Source of the DNA: Candidatus Altimarinota bacterium | GTDB lineage: Bacteria; Patescibacteriota; Gracilibacteria; BD1-5; UBA6164 | Length of the DNA: 64,000 nt | Assembly (NCBI GenBank): GCA_027019405.1 | Contig: JALUWO010000386.1 | Span: 1-64,000 of the forward strand | Direction: 5' to 3' | Part shown: positions 54,504-64,000 of the stretch, piece after piece | How the letters are laid out: each line of letters begins with the position of its first letter | Numbering within the stretch: the stretch's first letter is position 1 | The notes under the pieces: generated by a model | Told to the model about the DNA's origin: nothing | The model's database searches: none | The model's input: only the letters and a program-made list of their open reading frames with translations | Made by a program: the position numbers and the translations under genes

Positions 54504-54764
54504 TTAGTCTTCTTTTCTTTCTTGAGCAAAATCAATTTTTAATTCTCTTCCTTCTAATTCTTTACCATCCATTTCTTCTTTTGCTTTAGCTGCATCTTCT
54601 GCATTAACAAATTCAACAAAACCAAAACCTCTTGATTTACCAGTTTCTCTATCAGTAACAATTCTAACAAATGAAACTTCACCAAATTCTTTGAAGATAT
54701 CTTTTAATTCTCTCCAATCTAACCCCCATGAAAGGTTTCCTACAAATAATTTATTTGTTTCCAT
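54504..54764 (-). CDS. RRM-domain RNA-binding protein
   Basis: 86 residues, one RRM: RNP2 is KLFVGNLSWG and RNP1 is KSRGFGFVEF, both intact with the aromatic RNA-contact residues. Small proteins of this kind bind single-stranded RNA and are often cold-induced. No TGA codon: its eight glycines are GGN. GC content is a bit higher than the neighbours. This may reflect high expression or acquisition from a standard-code donor. Confidence 0.93.
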   Translation of the reverse strand: METNKLFVGNLSWGLDWRELKDIFKEFGEVSFVRIVTDRETGKSRGFGFVEFVNAEDAAKAKEEMDGKELEGRELKIDFAQERKED

Positions 54765-54904
54765 AATATAACAACATTTAATAATAAACTGAAATTAATC
54801 TGAAAAATTTACAACAGTTAAAATATACTTAACCCACAAACTTCAATAATTTCAAATACAAGTATATAGCTAAAAAAATAAAAGCAAGTTTATTTTTAAC
54901 TAAA

Positions 54905-54934
54905 TAAAAAACAAGATTTAAAATCTTGTTTTTA
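54905..54934 (-). terminator. Terminator after ftsZ
   Basis: AAAAACAAGATTT/AAATCTTGTTTTT hairpin, immediately after the ftsZ stop. Confidence 0.75.
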
Positions 54935-56131
54935 TAGTTTTCTTTTTCTTAAAAAAGCTGGAACATCTAAATCATCTTCAACTGAACTTCTAGCTGGTTG
55001 AGAAGGAGTAACTGGAGTTGATACTCTAGAATCAGTTACTGTTTTTCTACCAAATGGATTAATTGTTTTAGGAGCAGCTTGTTTATCTTCCAATACTTTT
55101 TTATTTGAATTTTCATCAAATCATGTTGCTACAACTGTAATTTTTATTTCTCATTCATAATCCTCTCTTATAGTTGAACCAAAAATAATATTTGCATCAC
55201 TATCAACATTTTCTGTAATAACTTTTGCAGCTTCATCAACTTCAAACATTGATAAATCAGTACCTCAAGTAATATTGAAAAGTAATCATTTTGCTCATGC
55301 TATAGATAATTCTAAAAGAGGAGAATCAATAGCAGCTCTAGCTGCTTCAACAGCTCTATTTTCACCAGAACCAAAACCAATTCACATAAGAGCTGAACCT
55401 GCATTTCTCATAACAGATCTAACATCTGCAAAGTCAACATTTATTAAACCTGGTTGAGTTATTAAATCAGAAATACCTTGTACTCATTGATTTAAAACTT
55501 CATCAACAATTGAAAAAGCTTCAAGTAATGGAGTTTTTTTATCAATTATAGATAAAATCTTATCATTTGGAATTGTGATTAAAGTATCAACTTTTTCTTT
55601 TAGCTCATTAAATCAATCAATTGATTTAGCCATTCTATTTTGTCCTTCAAATGAAAAAGGTTTAGTAACAACTCAAACAGTTAATGCTCACATTTCTTTT
55701 GCTATTTCAGCAATAACAGGAGCTGCTCAAGTACCAGTACCTCATCATAATCCACAAGTAATAAAAACCATATCTGATCATTCTATAACTGATTTTATTT
55801 CTTCACTTGATTCTTCAGCTGCTTTTTTACCAACTTCAGGATCAGATCAAGCTCATAATCATTGAGTTATTCATTTTCAAATATTAATTTTTGTTGGAGC
55901 TAAACTAGAATATAAAGCTTGAGCATCTGTATTCATAGCAATAAATTCTACTCATTGTAATCAAGCTTCAATCATTCTATTAACAGCATTATTTCAACCT
56001 CCACCTACTCAAATAACTTTTATTTTAGCTACAGGTGAAATAGTTCATCATAAATTTACTTCTTCTGGACCAGAATCTTGAACTGTTCATCCAGACAATA
56101 ATGATTTTAATTTATCTTCTCTTTTTACCAT
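54932..56131 (-). CDS. ftsZ: Cell division protein FtsZ
   Basis: 399 residues. [18 protein letters not shown], then tubulin signature GLGGGTGTGAAPVIAE, and [15 protein letters not shown] synergy region. The C-terminal tail ends [10 protein letters not shown], the conserved peptide bound by FtsA. It forms the division ring. Several glycines in the GTP loop are TGA and several GGN. ftsA lies 98 bp upstream on the same strand. Confidence 0.97.
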
Positions 56132-56229
56132 ACTTATAGTATTAATTAATTAAATTTTAATTTAAAGTTATTATTTATTAAACAATTGTCAATATTATTT
56201 TTATATATTTTAATATATATTTTTTCAAT

Positions 56230-57468
56230 TTAAGGTATTATTTTCTTAAAAATTTTATTTATAGATTCAATAAAACCTTTAAAACTAAGTGAAAAAGTAG
56301 AATATTCCATTGAATATTTTCTAGCAAGAATAATATTTCAAACAACTGCAGCAAAACTTGGATCTGATATTGAAGTATCTATTAATTCATCATTTATAGT
56401 TGGAACTCAAATAAAACTTGGTAGTTTTAATATATTTTTTGATAATTCAATTAATCATTTTTGTTTAGCTCCTCATCATACTAAAACTACTCATTCTGGT
56501 AGCATTCAATCTTTTCAAATAAAAGCTAATTCCTTTTTTATATATTGTAATATTTCTTCATACCTTGCAGTTACTATTTGATTTAAATAATTTAAAGATA
56601 TTCCTCATTCCTCATCTAATCACAATTTTTTAAAAGAAATTTCAGTTGTATCATTTTTTTCATTATCTTCTATAATTAATGATGAATATTCTAATTTTAA
56701 TTTTTCAGCAATCTTTATTGAAACTCTTGCTCCTAAAGCTATATCATTTGTAACATTATCTCATCATAATGGAATTATTGCTGAATGAATTAAACTTCAT
56801 TCTTCATAAACAGTTATTCAAGTTGTTGTTGCTCATATATCAACACATACAACTCATAATTCTTTCTGTCTTTTAGTTAAAATTCCTTCTGGTGAATCAA
56901 TTAAATTTGGATAAATATCAATTATTTCTATTCAAACATCAGCAATAGCTTTCTTTATATTATTTAATACATTAGTATTCATAATAAAAATATGAGCAAC
57001 AACTTCAAGTTTTCTAGCTGACATTCAAACTGGATTTTTAACTCATTCTTCTAAATCAACTATAAAATATTCTGGAATAACTTTTAAAACATCTTTATTT
57101 GGCATATTTACTCATGCTTTTGCAGCATCAAGTACTCTATCAATATCTCATGATGTAATTTCTTCTCAAGAAATAGCTGTAACTCACTTAGAAACAATTA
57201 CTTCAAAAGATGATGAATTAAAAGATATAGTTGCTCAAGAAATTCATTCTCAAGATATTTTTTCTGCTTGTGATAAACTTTTATCAAGATTATCTTTAAA
57301 TTCCTCCATATCCAATATATTTCATTTTCTTATAGCATTGGAAACACTATTTCAAACTCATAAAACAACAAAATTATCTTTATTTTCTTCTTTTATAAAA
57401 CTTCAAATAACTGTTTTTATTTTTGAACTTCATATATCAATAGATGTAACTATACTATCAAAATTCAT
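56230..57468 (-). CDS. ftsA: Cell division protein FtsA
   Basis: 412 residues. Actin-fold motifs: SIDIGSSKIKTVIG, SHS2/1C region, VCVDIGATTTGITVYEEGSLIHSAIIPLGGDNVTNDIA, and LVVLVGGGAKQKGLIELSKN. The C-terminal amphipathic anchor is RKYSMEYSTF to SINKIFKK. It tethers FtsZ to the membrane. Coupled to ftsZ downstream, with a further divergent actin-like gene at 62124-63350. Confidence 0.93.
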
Positions 57469-57714
57469 TTTTATTTTCTTATTAATTAATATGTTCTATT
57501 TTTTTATACATTTTTATTATCTCAAAATAAGGATTTCTTTAAATAGTTCTTATTTTTGATTAAAACAATTATATATAGCAAAAAATCTTTTTCAAAATAA
57601 CTTAACTAACTAGTGTTAAAAACTTTTAAAAAAAGACTTTATTTTTTTGATTTTATAAAATTTTTATGATAATATTAAACAAATAATTAATGTTTTTAAC
57701 AAAATAGATATAAA
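57469..57714. other. Divergent intergenic region, ftsA / PP2C gene
   Basis: 246 bp without a gene. Very AT-rich with several TATAAT-like runs; no strong operator or hairpin recognised. Must hold promoters for both directions. Confidence 0.4.
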
Positions 57715-58920
57715 ATGAAAATAACAAGAATAGATATAATTTTATTATTAATAACAATTTTAAATATAGTTGCCATTATTTTTCAATGAAAAGTAATATG
57801 ATGATTTAATAATGATATACAAATTTCAATAATAGTATTATTTTTTGTGATTGAAATTAGTGTTATATTATTTTTAATTAAAAGTTTTTATCAAAAACCT
57901 ATTATTGAACTTGAACTAGCAATAAAAAAATTTTTAACATGAAAATATAAAAATGAAAAAATAAAACTTAATTTATCTCAAAACCAAGACCTTGATTTTA
58001 TTATTAAATTTTTTAATAATACATTAAATACTCTAAAAAATATAAAAGAAGAATTTTTACACTGAAAAGAAATAAAATGAGAAGTTTCCCTAGCAAAAGA
58101 AATACAATGAAAAACATTTACAAAAAAACTAAAAGAAATACCTAGTTTAAATGTAGTAGCAAAATCAAAACCAGCATGAGAAATTTGATGAGATTCATAT
58201 GATATAATACAAAACAATGATAACTATTATATTTATGTATGAGATGCTACATGACATTGAGTTGGTGCATGATTAATAATGATGATGGTAAATGCTTTAG
58301 TAAGTGGTTTTTCAAAAGTATATGAAAAATGAAGTGATATTTTAATAAAAACAAATGAAATACTAAAGCCTAGAGTAAAAGCAAATCTACTCATGACTGT
58401 CCTATTACTTAGATGGAATGAAAAAACAAAAAAAATGTATTTTACTTGAGCTGGTCATGAATATTTAATGATATATAAACAAAAATTAGGTAAATGTTTT
58501 AAAGTAAAATCTTGATGATTAGCTTTATGAATGGTAAAAGATGCTTCAAAAATATTAAAAGAACAAAGAATAAGTTTTGAACCTCATGATATAATAGTAC
58601 TTTATAGTGATTGAATCACTGAAGCAATAAATAAACCAAAAAGAGATTGAACAGAAGTAATGTTTTGAGAAGACAGACTTATGAAAGTTATTGAAAAATC
58701 TCCAAATGTAAAAGGCACAAAACATAAGAGTGCTATTTCAGTTTTTAATAATATAACAATACAATTATCTAGATTTATGTGATATAATCCAATACAATTA
58801 GATGATATTACATTAGTTACAATAGAATACAAAGAAAATAAATTAACAAATAAAAATGATTTTCCACTTGAGATACCTGATGAATTTATTACAGAATGGA
58901 GTTGGAATAAAAAAATTTAA
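57715..58920 (+). CDS. Membrane-bound SpoIIE/PP2C-type phosphatase
   Basis: 401 residues. Two membrane helices (about 7-25 and 39-60), a HAMP-like linker with a coiled coil, then a SpoIIE/RsbU PP2C domain: AGEIGGDSYDII, GDATGHGVGAGLIM, FTGAGHEYLMIY, YSDGITEAIN, LDDITLVTIEY. Metal-binding Asp residues are all present. It would dephosphorylate a Ser/Thr regulator in response to an outside or membrane signal. No STAS or kinase gene is adjacent; divergent from ftsA. Confidence 0.92.
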
Positions 58921-58934
58921 AACAAAATTAAATA

Positions 58935-58978
58935 AAATGTAAAGAACAAAAATTATATAATTCTTTACATTTTTTTTA
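58935..58978 (+). terminator. Terminator after the PP2C gene
   Basis: AAAATGTAAAGAA/TTCTTTACATTTT hairpin with T-run. Confidence 0.8.
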
Positions 58979-59024
58979 TGTTTTTTAAAATAAAGTAAAT
59001 TTAAATACTAATTATCATAAAATA

Positions 59025-60884
59025 GTGAATAATCAAGAAAAATTAATTGCTTTAGTAAAAAAAAGATATACCTGAGATATAAAATGATTTGAACCAGAAA
59101 AAGAAATAAAAAAGCAAGAAACTAAAAAAGAAAAAAATAAAGAAGATAAAGATTTTAAAGAAGCTGATAAATTATATAAAGAAGCATTAGCTCATATAAA
59201 AGATATAATAAGTCCTGCTTTCATGGATATAAAACCAAATTATTTAAAAATAAATAATACTTATTGTAAAACATTCTTTGTTTATGCTTACCCAAATTTT
59301 TTAGAATGAAATTGGTTATCACCAATAATAAACTGGGATGTTAAATTTGATATGAGTTTATTTGTATATCCTATAGATTCTGCCTTCATACAAAAATACC
59401 TAAAAAAAAGATTAACTCAATTACAATCAGAAAGATCAATAAATGCAGATAAAGGATTAGTAAATGATCCAGCTTTAGATGCACAAATACAAGATGTAGA
59501 AGAACTAAGATGAAAATTAACTAGATGAGAAGAAAAATATTTTCATTTTTCACTTTATTTCACAATATATGCAAACAGCTTAGAACAATTAGATAAATAT
59601 AGTAAAGAAATAGAAACTATTTTATCATGAAGAAATGTTTTACAGAAACAAGCATATCTTAGAAGTGAGCAATGATTTATATCAACAGGACCATTTGCAA
59701 AAGATGAATTAGGAATATATAGAAATATGTCTACTTGATGAATATCTACAACTTTTCCTTTTTCTAGTTCAACATTAAGCCATGATGAATGAATACTTTA
59801 TTGAGTAAATACACATAATAATTCCCTAATTATTTATGATAGATTCAAAGCAGAAAATGCAAATATGTGTGTATTTGCAAAATCAGGTTCATGAAAATCT
59901 TTTACAGTAAAACTTGAAATATTAAGAAGTTTGATGTTATGAACAGATGTTATTGTTATTGATCCTGAAAATGAATATAAAACACTTGTAGATACAGTAT
60001 GATGAACTTACTTAGATGTAAGTTTAAATTCAGAACAAAGAATTAATCCTTTTGATTTACCTAGAGGACTAAAAGACAAAGATGAAAAACCATGAGATTT
60101 GTTAAGAAGTGCTGTAATAAATATGCTTTGACTTATGAATCTTATGATGTGAAAACTTTCAGCAGAAGAAGAATCAATAATGGAAAAAGCTCTTTTAACT
60201 ACTTATAGTTTAAAATGATTAACTCTTGATGATGATGATACAACATGAAAAGAAATGCCTATAATGAAAGATTTACAAGATGTTCTTGAAACAATGGATT
60301 GAGCATCATCACTTGTAAAAAAACTTGAAAAATATACAACTTGAATTTTTAATTGAATTTTTTCACAACCAACAAATATTGATTTAAAGGACTGATTACA
60401 AGTATTTTCAGTAAGAGACTTATCAGATATGATGAGACCTATTGCAATGTATGTTATACTAAATCATATATGGAATAATGTAAGAGCAAGTAACAAAAAA
60501 AGATTACTTATAATTGATGAAGCTTGGAATGTTATGCAACATGATGATTCAGCAAAATTTTTATTTTGATTGGTAAAAAGAGCAAGAAAATATAATCTAT
60601 GAATAACAACTATTACCCAAGATGTTGAAGATTTTATCTCAAGTCCCTATTGAAAACCAATAGTAACAAACTCTTCAATACAATTATTATTAAAACAATC
60701 TAGTGCATCAATTGATAAATTACAAAGTGTTTTTAAACTTACAGAACAAGAGAAATATATATTATTAAATGCATCTGTATGACAATGATTATTCTTTGCT
60801 TGAATGGAGCATGTATGAATACAAATAATAGCAAGTTATTATGAAGAAAAAATAGTCTCTACAGATCCAAATAGAGAACAATAA
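59025..60884 (+). CDS. VirB4/TraC-like type IV secretion ATPase
   Basis: 619 residues, GTG start. N-terminal VirB4 region (IINWDVKFDMSLFVYPID, GEEKYFHFSLYFTIYANSLE). Walker A AKSGSGKSFTVKLEILRS (about 285-300) and IVIDPENEYKTLV follow. Walker B is KRLLIIDEAWNVM (about 490), then GITTITQDVEDF. The P-loop glycines use GGT and TGA. CPR genomes often carry a solitary VirB4-like ATPase. No other T4SS gene was seen in this window. It may drive DNA uptake or protein export. Confidence 0.92.
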
Positions 60885-60917
60885 AAAAATAATATTTTTA
60901 AAAATATTATTTTTTTA
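60883..60917. terminator. Bidirectional terminator, virB4-like / rubredoxin-SOR
   Basis: AAATAATATTTTT/AAAAATATTATTT hairpin with T-runs on both sides, linking the convergent stops. Confidence 0.75.
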
Positions 60918-61379
60918 TTGTTCTACTTTTCTTCCCCACAATCAATGAATACTACACCTAGCTATAATTATATATTCATCTAAATCTGAAATATCAAATT
61001 CTACTACTGGATCTTCTCAAGTAGATAAAAATTTTTCATCCACTAAATCTCAATATTCATCAAGCAAATAAATATGATTTATTTTATGTTCTTCTCAACT
61101 TGGATGTAATTCTCATTTCCCTATTAAAACTTCTATATTTCAATTATCTAATTTTTTTATATCTATAAAATGTTCTAAATCAATTCATATTAAATTGTCT
61201 TTATCTAAATAATTTATTTCTTCAATTATTTCCTGAAAATTTTCAGATTCTTCTCAACAAATAGGACAAACATAATTATTTCATAAATCAAAAAATTTTG
61301 TTCAAGCTTTTATTCATTCATCCTTATCTCAAATAGATTCATCATATATATAACCACAATTTGTACATAAATATTTCAT
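60915..61379 (-). CDS. Rubredoxin-superoxide reductase fusion
   Basis: 154 residues. Rubredoxin domain 1-48: C5xxC8 and C38xxC41 with YICDE-like GYIYDE. Then a superoxide-reductase (neelaredoxin/desulfoferrodoxin C-terminal) domain: ELHPSGEEHKINHIYL and ARCSIHGLWG, where the Cys-x-x-His and the HP motif give the Fe centre. It reduces superoxide to peroxide without making oxygen, typical of anaerobes. No Fur-type operator was seen upstream. Complements the peroxiredoxin and ferritin-like proteins at 2.2-3.3 kb. Confidence 0.9.
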
Positions 61380-61544
61380 AATTATTTTTTATTATTTTAA
61401 TATATATTTTAAATAAGTATTATTATTTTTTATATAATGTAAAGAAAAAGTTTTTAACAAATAAAACATTATAATTTTTGATTTTATAATATAAAAGTAT
61501 ATAATATACTAAATTTCAAAAAGTTAATATTTTAACAAAAGAAT

Positions 61545-62057
61545 ATGGATAAAATAAAAAGCATAATAGTAGAAATTGAAAAAATAAAAAATTCTTGAGA
61601 TTATCAAGAAGCTGAAAAAATAGTTGAAAAAGCATTAATAAATTATAGTGATGATTATAGATTATATGAAGAAATTGCTGATATAAACTTATTTAATTGA
61701 AATCTTGAAAAAGCAGCAAAAGCTATAGATTTTGCTCTTGAATTAAATCCTTTATCTGCTACATGAAATTATTTAAAATGATTTTTATTATTAAGTAAAG
61801 ATAAAGTAAAAGAAGCTTTATCTTATCTTGAAAAATCAAATAAATTAATGTGAAATAATTCTGAAGTACTTAGAAATTTATGATGGGCCTATACTTTAAA
61901 CTGACAAACTGAAAAATGAATTAGTATATTAAAAAGAGCATTAAACCTATCACCATGAGATGATTTAATTAAAGAAGACTTAGCAATGGCACTTATATGA
62001 GCTTGAGAAATAGAAAGATGAAATAATATATTAAAACAATTAAAAACAAAAAAATAA
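61545..62057 (+). CDS. TPR-repeat protein
   Basis: 170 residues. About four TPR units, with typical W/L-G-Y-A-F-A-P spacing: NSGDYQEAEKIVEKAL, FNGNLEKAAKAIDFALELNPL, SATGNYLKGFLLLSKDKVKEALSYLEKSNKL, LGWAYTLNGQTEKGISILKRALNLSP. No signal peptide. A protein-protein scaffold. It precedes the FtsA-like gene with a terminator between. Confidence 0.85.
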
Positions 62058-62061
62058 TTAA

Positions 62062-62092
62062 TAACCAGTCTTTTTGCTTTAGACTGGTTTTA
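62062..62092 (+). terminator. Terminator after the TPR gene
   Basis: AACCAGTCT/AGACTGGTT hairpin with TTTTAT after it. Confidence 0.8.
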
Positions 62093-62123
62093 TATTAAAT
62101 ATATATTTAAACTTAAAAAAATA

Positions 62124-63350
62124 ATGAGTAAATTTATAAAAAATAAGATTAACTCTGAAATAATAACTATTATTGATTTATGAAGCTATAAAATAAGAGT
62201 TGCAATTTGTGAATTTTTAAAAAATAACTCAAATAAAGAATCTATAAAATTATTAGCTTTTACAGAAAAAAGACAATCAATATGAGATATAGAAACAAAT
62301 ACAATAAAAAATCTTGATAATATATGTGAAAATATTCAAATAGCTATAAAAAAAGCTGAAAAAATAGCAAATATAAAAACTAATAAAGTTGCTATAAATT
62401 CTAGTTTTATGCCTAGTTTTTTAGAAACTTCTAAGATAAATTATAAAAGAACAAATAAAAATAAGCTTATAAACATAGATGAATTAAAAAATATATTGAA
62501 AGATATTGAAACTAAATCTATAAAAAATCAAACAAAAAGAATAAAAGAGAAATATGATTACTCATTTAAAAACTTAGATATAATCTTAAATGATATATCA
62601 AATATAAATATTGATAATGAATTAACTTCAAAATTAATATGATTTTCTTGAGAAAAAATATCTTTTAATATAACTAATATTTTCATACCAAAATCAAATT
62701 TTGATACTATAAATTATATTGAAAAATACTTAAAAATAAAAATAACTAAAATACTTCCTGAGGAATTTACTCTTACAAGATTATGGAAAAAACAAAAAGA
62801 TATAGTTATAATAAATATATGAAATTCATCTAGTTACATAACAATTAAAGATAAAAACTGAAATATAATATGAAGTATAAAAATAGATGTATGAATAGAA
62901 AAATTAATTAACAATATAAAACAAATTTCCAATCTAACTAGAAGTGAAATAATAAAAAAATTAAATAGAGATGATTTTTATAAACAAGAGAAAAAAGATT
63001 TTTTAGATATATATAGTTTTTTAATACTTCAATCATTAAAAGAAATATTAAAAGAAAAAATATGTCCTAATAATTTTTTTATTATTTGATGATGATGAAA
63101 TAATAACTTTTTTAAAAACTATTTAAAGAAAATAAATTTCATAGATTATTGAATAAAAATAACTAAACAAATAAAATTTATACTACCTGATATAAAAAAA
63201 ATAGCAAAAATTGAAAATGTTGAAGAAATATTAAATAAATCAAATCTAAATATTATCTCAATGATTTTAACATATGATTTTTTATTACAAAAAAAAGAAA
63301 ATACAATTGAAAAAATAACAAAAAATATAATAGAAAAACTAGAAGATTAA
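62124..63350 (+). CDS. Divergent FtsA/actin-like protein
   Basis: 408 residues. IITIIDLGSYKIRVAICEF is an actin-like phosphate-1 motif, as in FtsA or PilM. VIINIGNSSSYITIKDKNGNIIGSIKIDVGIEKLI is the phosphate-2/adenosine loop, and NFFIIGGGGNNNFFKNYL is the third motif. Much of the rest (Lys/Ile/Asn-rich) is diverged from the FtsA at 56230. It could be a second FtsA, or a PilM-type pilus scaffold missing from the pilus cluster. Convergent with the ABC gene; their ends overlap by 4 nt. Confidence 0.75.
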
Positions 63351-63365
63351 TCTTCTAGTTTTTTA
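63334..63365. terminator. Bidirectional terminator, FtsA-like / ABC ATPase
   Basis: AAAACTAGAAGATT/AATCTTCTAGTTTT palindrome with T-runs on both sides; it encodes the last residues of both genes. Confidence 0.85.
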
Positions 63366-64000
63366 TTATCAAAATTATTTATTTCAGATATAAAATAATC
63401 TTCTAAACTTCATTTTATATCAGACATATTTTTATTTTGAACTATTATATTTCATTTATGAATTATACTTATTTTATCACAAATACTTTCAACATCAGAT
63501 AATATATGTGTATTAAAAAATATAGTTGTTCATTGTTTCTTTAAATCAAAAAGTAAATCTTTTACCATTTTTCTTCAAATTGGATCAAGTCAACTCATTG
63601 GTTCATCTAAAAATAATAACTTTGGCTTATTTATAATTGACTGAGCTAATCATATTCTTTGAAGCATTCCCTTTGAAAAATCCTTTAAATATTTTCATTT
63701 TGCATCTTCCAATCATACTTTTTCTAATAACTCATCTACCCTATCATCTAATTCCTGTTTTGTAAATCAAAAAAAATTTCAATTAAATTTTAAAAATTCT
63801 TCTGTTTTTAAATGCTTATATAAATAAGTATTTTCTGGCATAAAACCAATTTGTTTTTTTGAATCTATATTTAATCATTTTTTTCAAAAAATTTCTATTA
63901 TTCAAGAATCAAGTTTTAAAAATCATAAAATGCATTTCATAGTTGTAGTTTTTCAAGCTCAATTTGGTCATAAAAAACCATAAACTTCCCCTGTTCTTAC
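63347..64000 (-). CDS. ABC transporter ATP-binding protein, partial (start beyond window)
   Basis: 217 residues seen; the N-terminus lies beyond the right edge. Walker A GPNGAGKTTT has glycines coded TGA, TGA and TGA. Q-loop IGFMPEN, signature FSKGMLQRIGLAQSI, Walker B LLFLDEPMSGLDP and H-loop FNTHILSDV are all present. The FFNTHIL and the C-terminal ISIIHKGNIIVQ fit drug/lipid-type exporters of the CcmA/NatA group. The partner membrane gene is not in the window. Confidence 0.93.

Noticed and set aside
55275..55865. Plus-strand ORFs opposite ftsZ
   Set aside because: Antisense reading of a strongly conserved FtsZ; no independent evidence.
1..64000. Many frameshifts or pseudogenes
   Set aside because: All breaks tested are TGA codons at conserved glycines; code 25 removes them.
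1..64000. TGA read as tryptophan (code 4, Mycoplasma-like)
   Set aside because: P-loops and GG motifs would become W-rich nonsense, and real Trp positions use TGG.
1..64000. tRNA genes, CRISPR arrays and transposases
   Set aside because: No cloverleaf-like GC-rich segment, no regular spaced direct repeats, and no transposase motifs were seen by eye; a tRNA scan would be decisive.

Overview
The window is very AT-rich and densely packed, and TGA is read as glycine throughout. Read with TGA as a stop, nearly every gene breaks into pieces. Read with TGA as glycine, intact proteins appear with glycine exactly where their families require it. For example, the ABC ATPase P-loop GPNGAGKTTT at the right edge has three of its glycines coded TGA. 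Real genes end only in TAA or TAG. This is genetic code 25, known from the candidate phyla Absconditabacteria (SR1) and Gracilibacteria (BD1-5). I cannot decide between them. Starts are mostly ATG with a few GTG or TTG. Most have no Shine-Dalgarno sequence, and three exceptions are noted. No tRNA, rRNA, CRISPR array, transposase or origin was seen.

1-3.4 kb holds metal and oxidant genes: a partial Met-rich multicopper oxidase, a small exported Cys/His-rich protein, an MsrQ-like haem membrane protein, a Fur-family regulator, a ferritin-like protein and a peroxiredoxin. Four copies of a 7-1-7 operator lie between them, in pairs around two near-identical promoters. 3.5-7.6 kb is a 1387-residue secreted protein with LVIVD-type repeats and two ConA/LamG-like domains. 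7.7-24.7 kb is a long run of minus-strand genes: an HExxH protease, a BaiN-type flavoprotein, a YigZ-family protein, a second HExxH protein, a GIY-YIG protein, a DJ-1/PfpI protein, a DUF4209-like protein, the AbiE toxin-antitoxin pair, base-excision glycosylases (AAG and AGOG types), YaaA, Apt, a dNMP-kinase-like protein, RsmE, ADP-forming acetyl-CoA synthetase and Tex. 25-42.9 kb is dominated by type IV pili: PilT, large minor pilins with discoidin-like or ConA-like domains, PilB, PilC, a second PilT, a major-type pilin, and a PP2C phosphatase placed between pilB and pilC. HtpG (with a CIRCE-like operator), RsmI and a CorC-type protein interrupt it.

43-64 kb holds a surface protein with a PDTG/hydrophobic/RRKK tail, a probably acquired glycine-zipper protein, RmuC, an AMMECR1-like protein, LspA, an MtaB-like methylthiotransferase, a radical SAM protein, an RsmF-like methyltransferase, an MscS-like protein, RuvX, bL9, NusA, an RRM protein, FtsZ, FtsA, a second PP2C phosphatase, a VirB4-like ATPase, a rubredoxin-superoxide reductase fusion, a TPR protein, a divergent FtsA-like protein and a partial ABC ATPase.

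The strongest unexplained signals are: (i) GC-rich palindromic mini-repeats, eight copies, every one inside a gene, on the same strand relative to coding and in frame; (ii) one ConA-like module shared by a pilus component and the giant secreted protein; (iii) a phosphatase inside the pilus operon; (iv) a few genes with no TGA codon, which look like imports from a standard-code donor. The gene set (pili, adhesins, little biosynthesis, ADP-forming acetyl-CoA synthetase) fits a small-genome, surface-attached lifestyle. That last point is inference.
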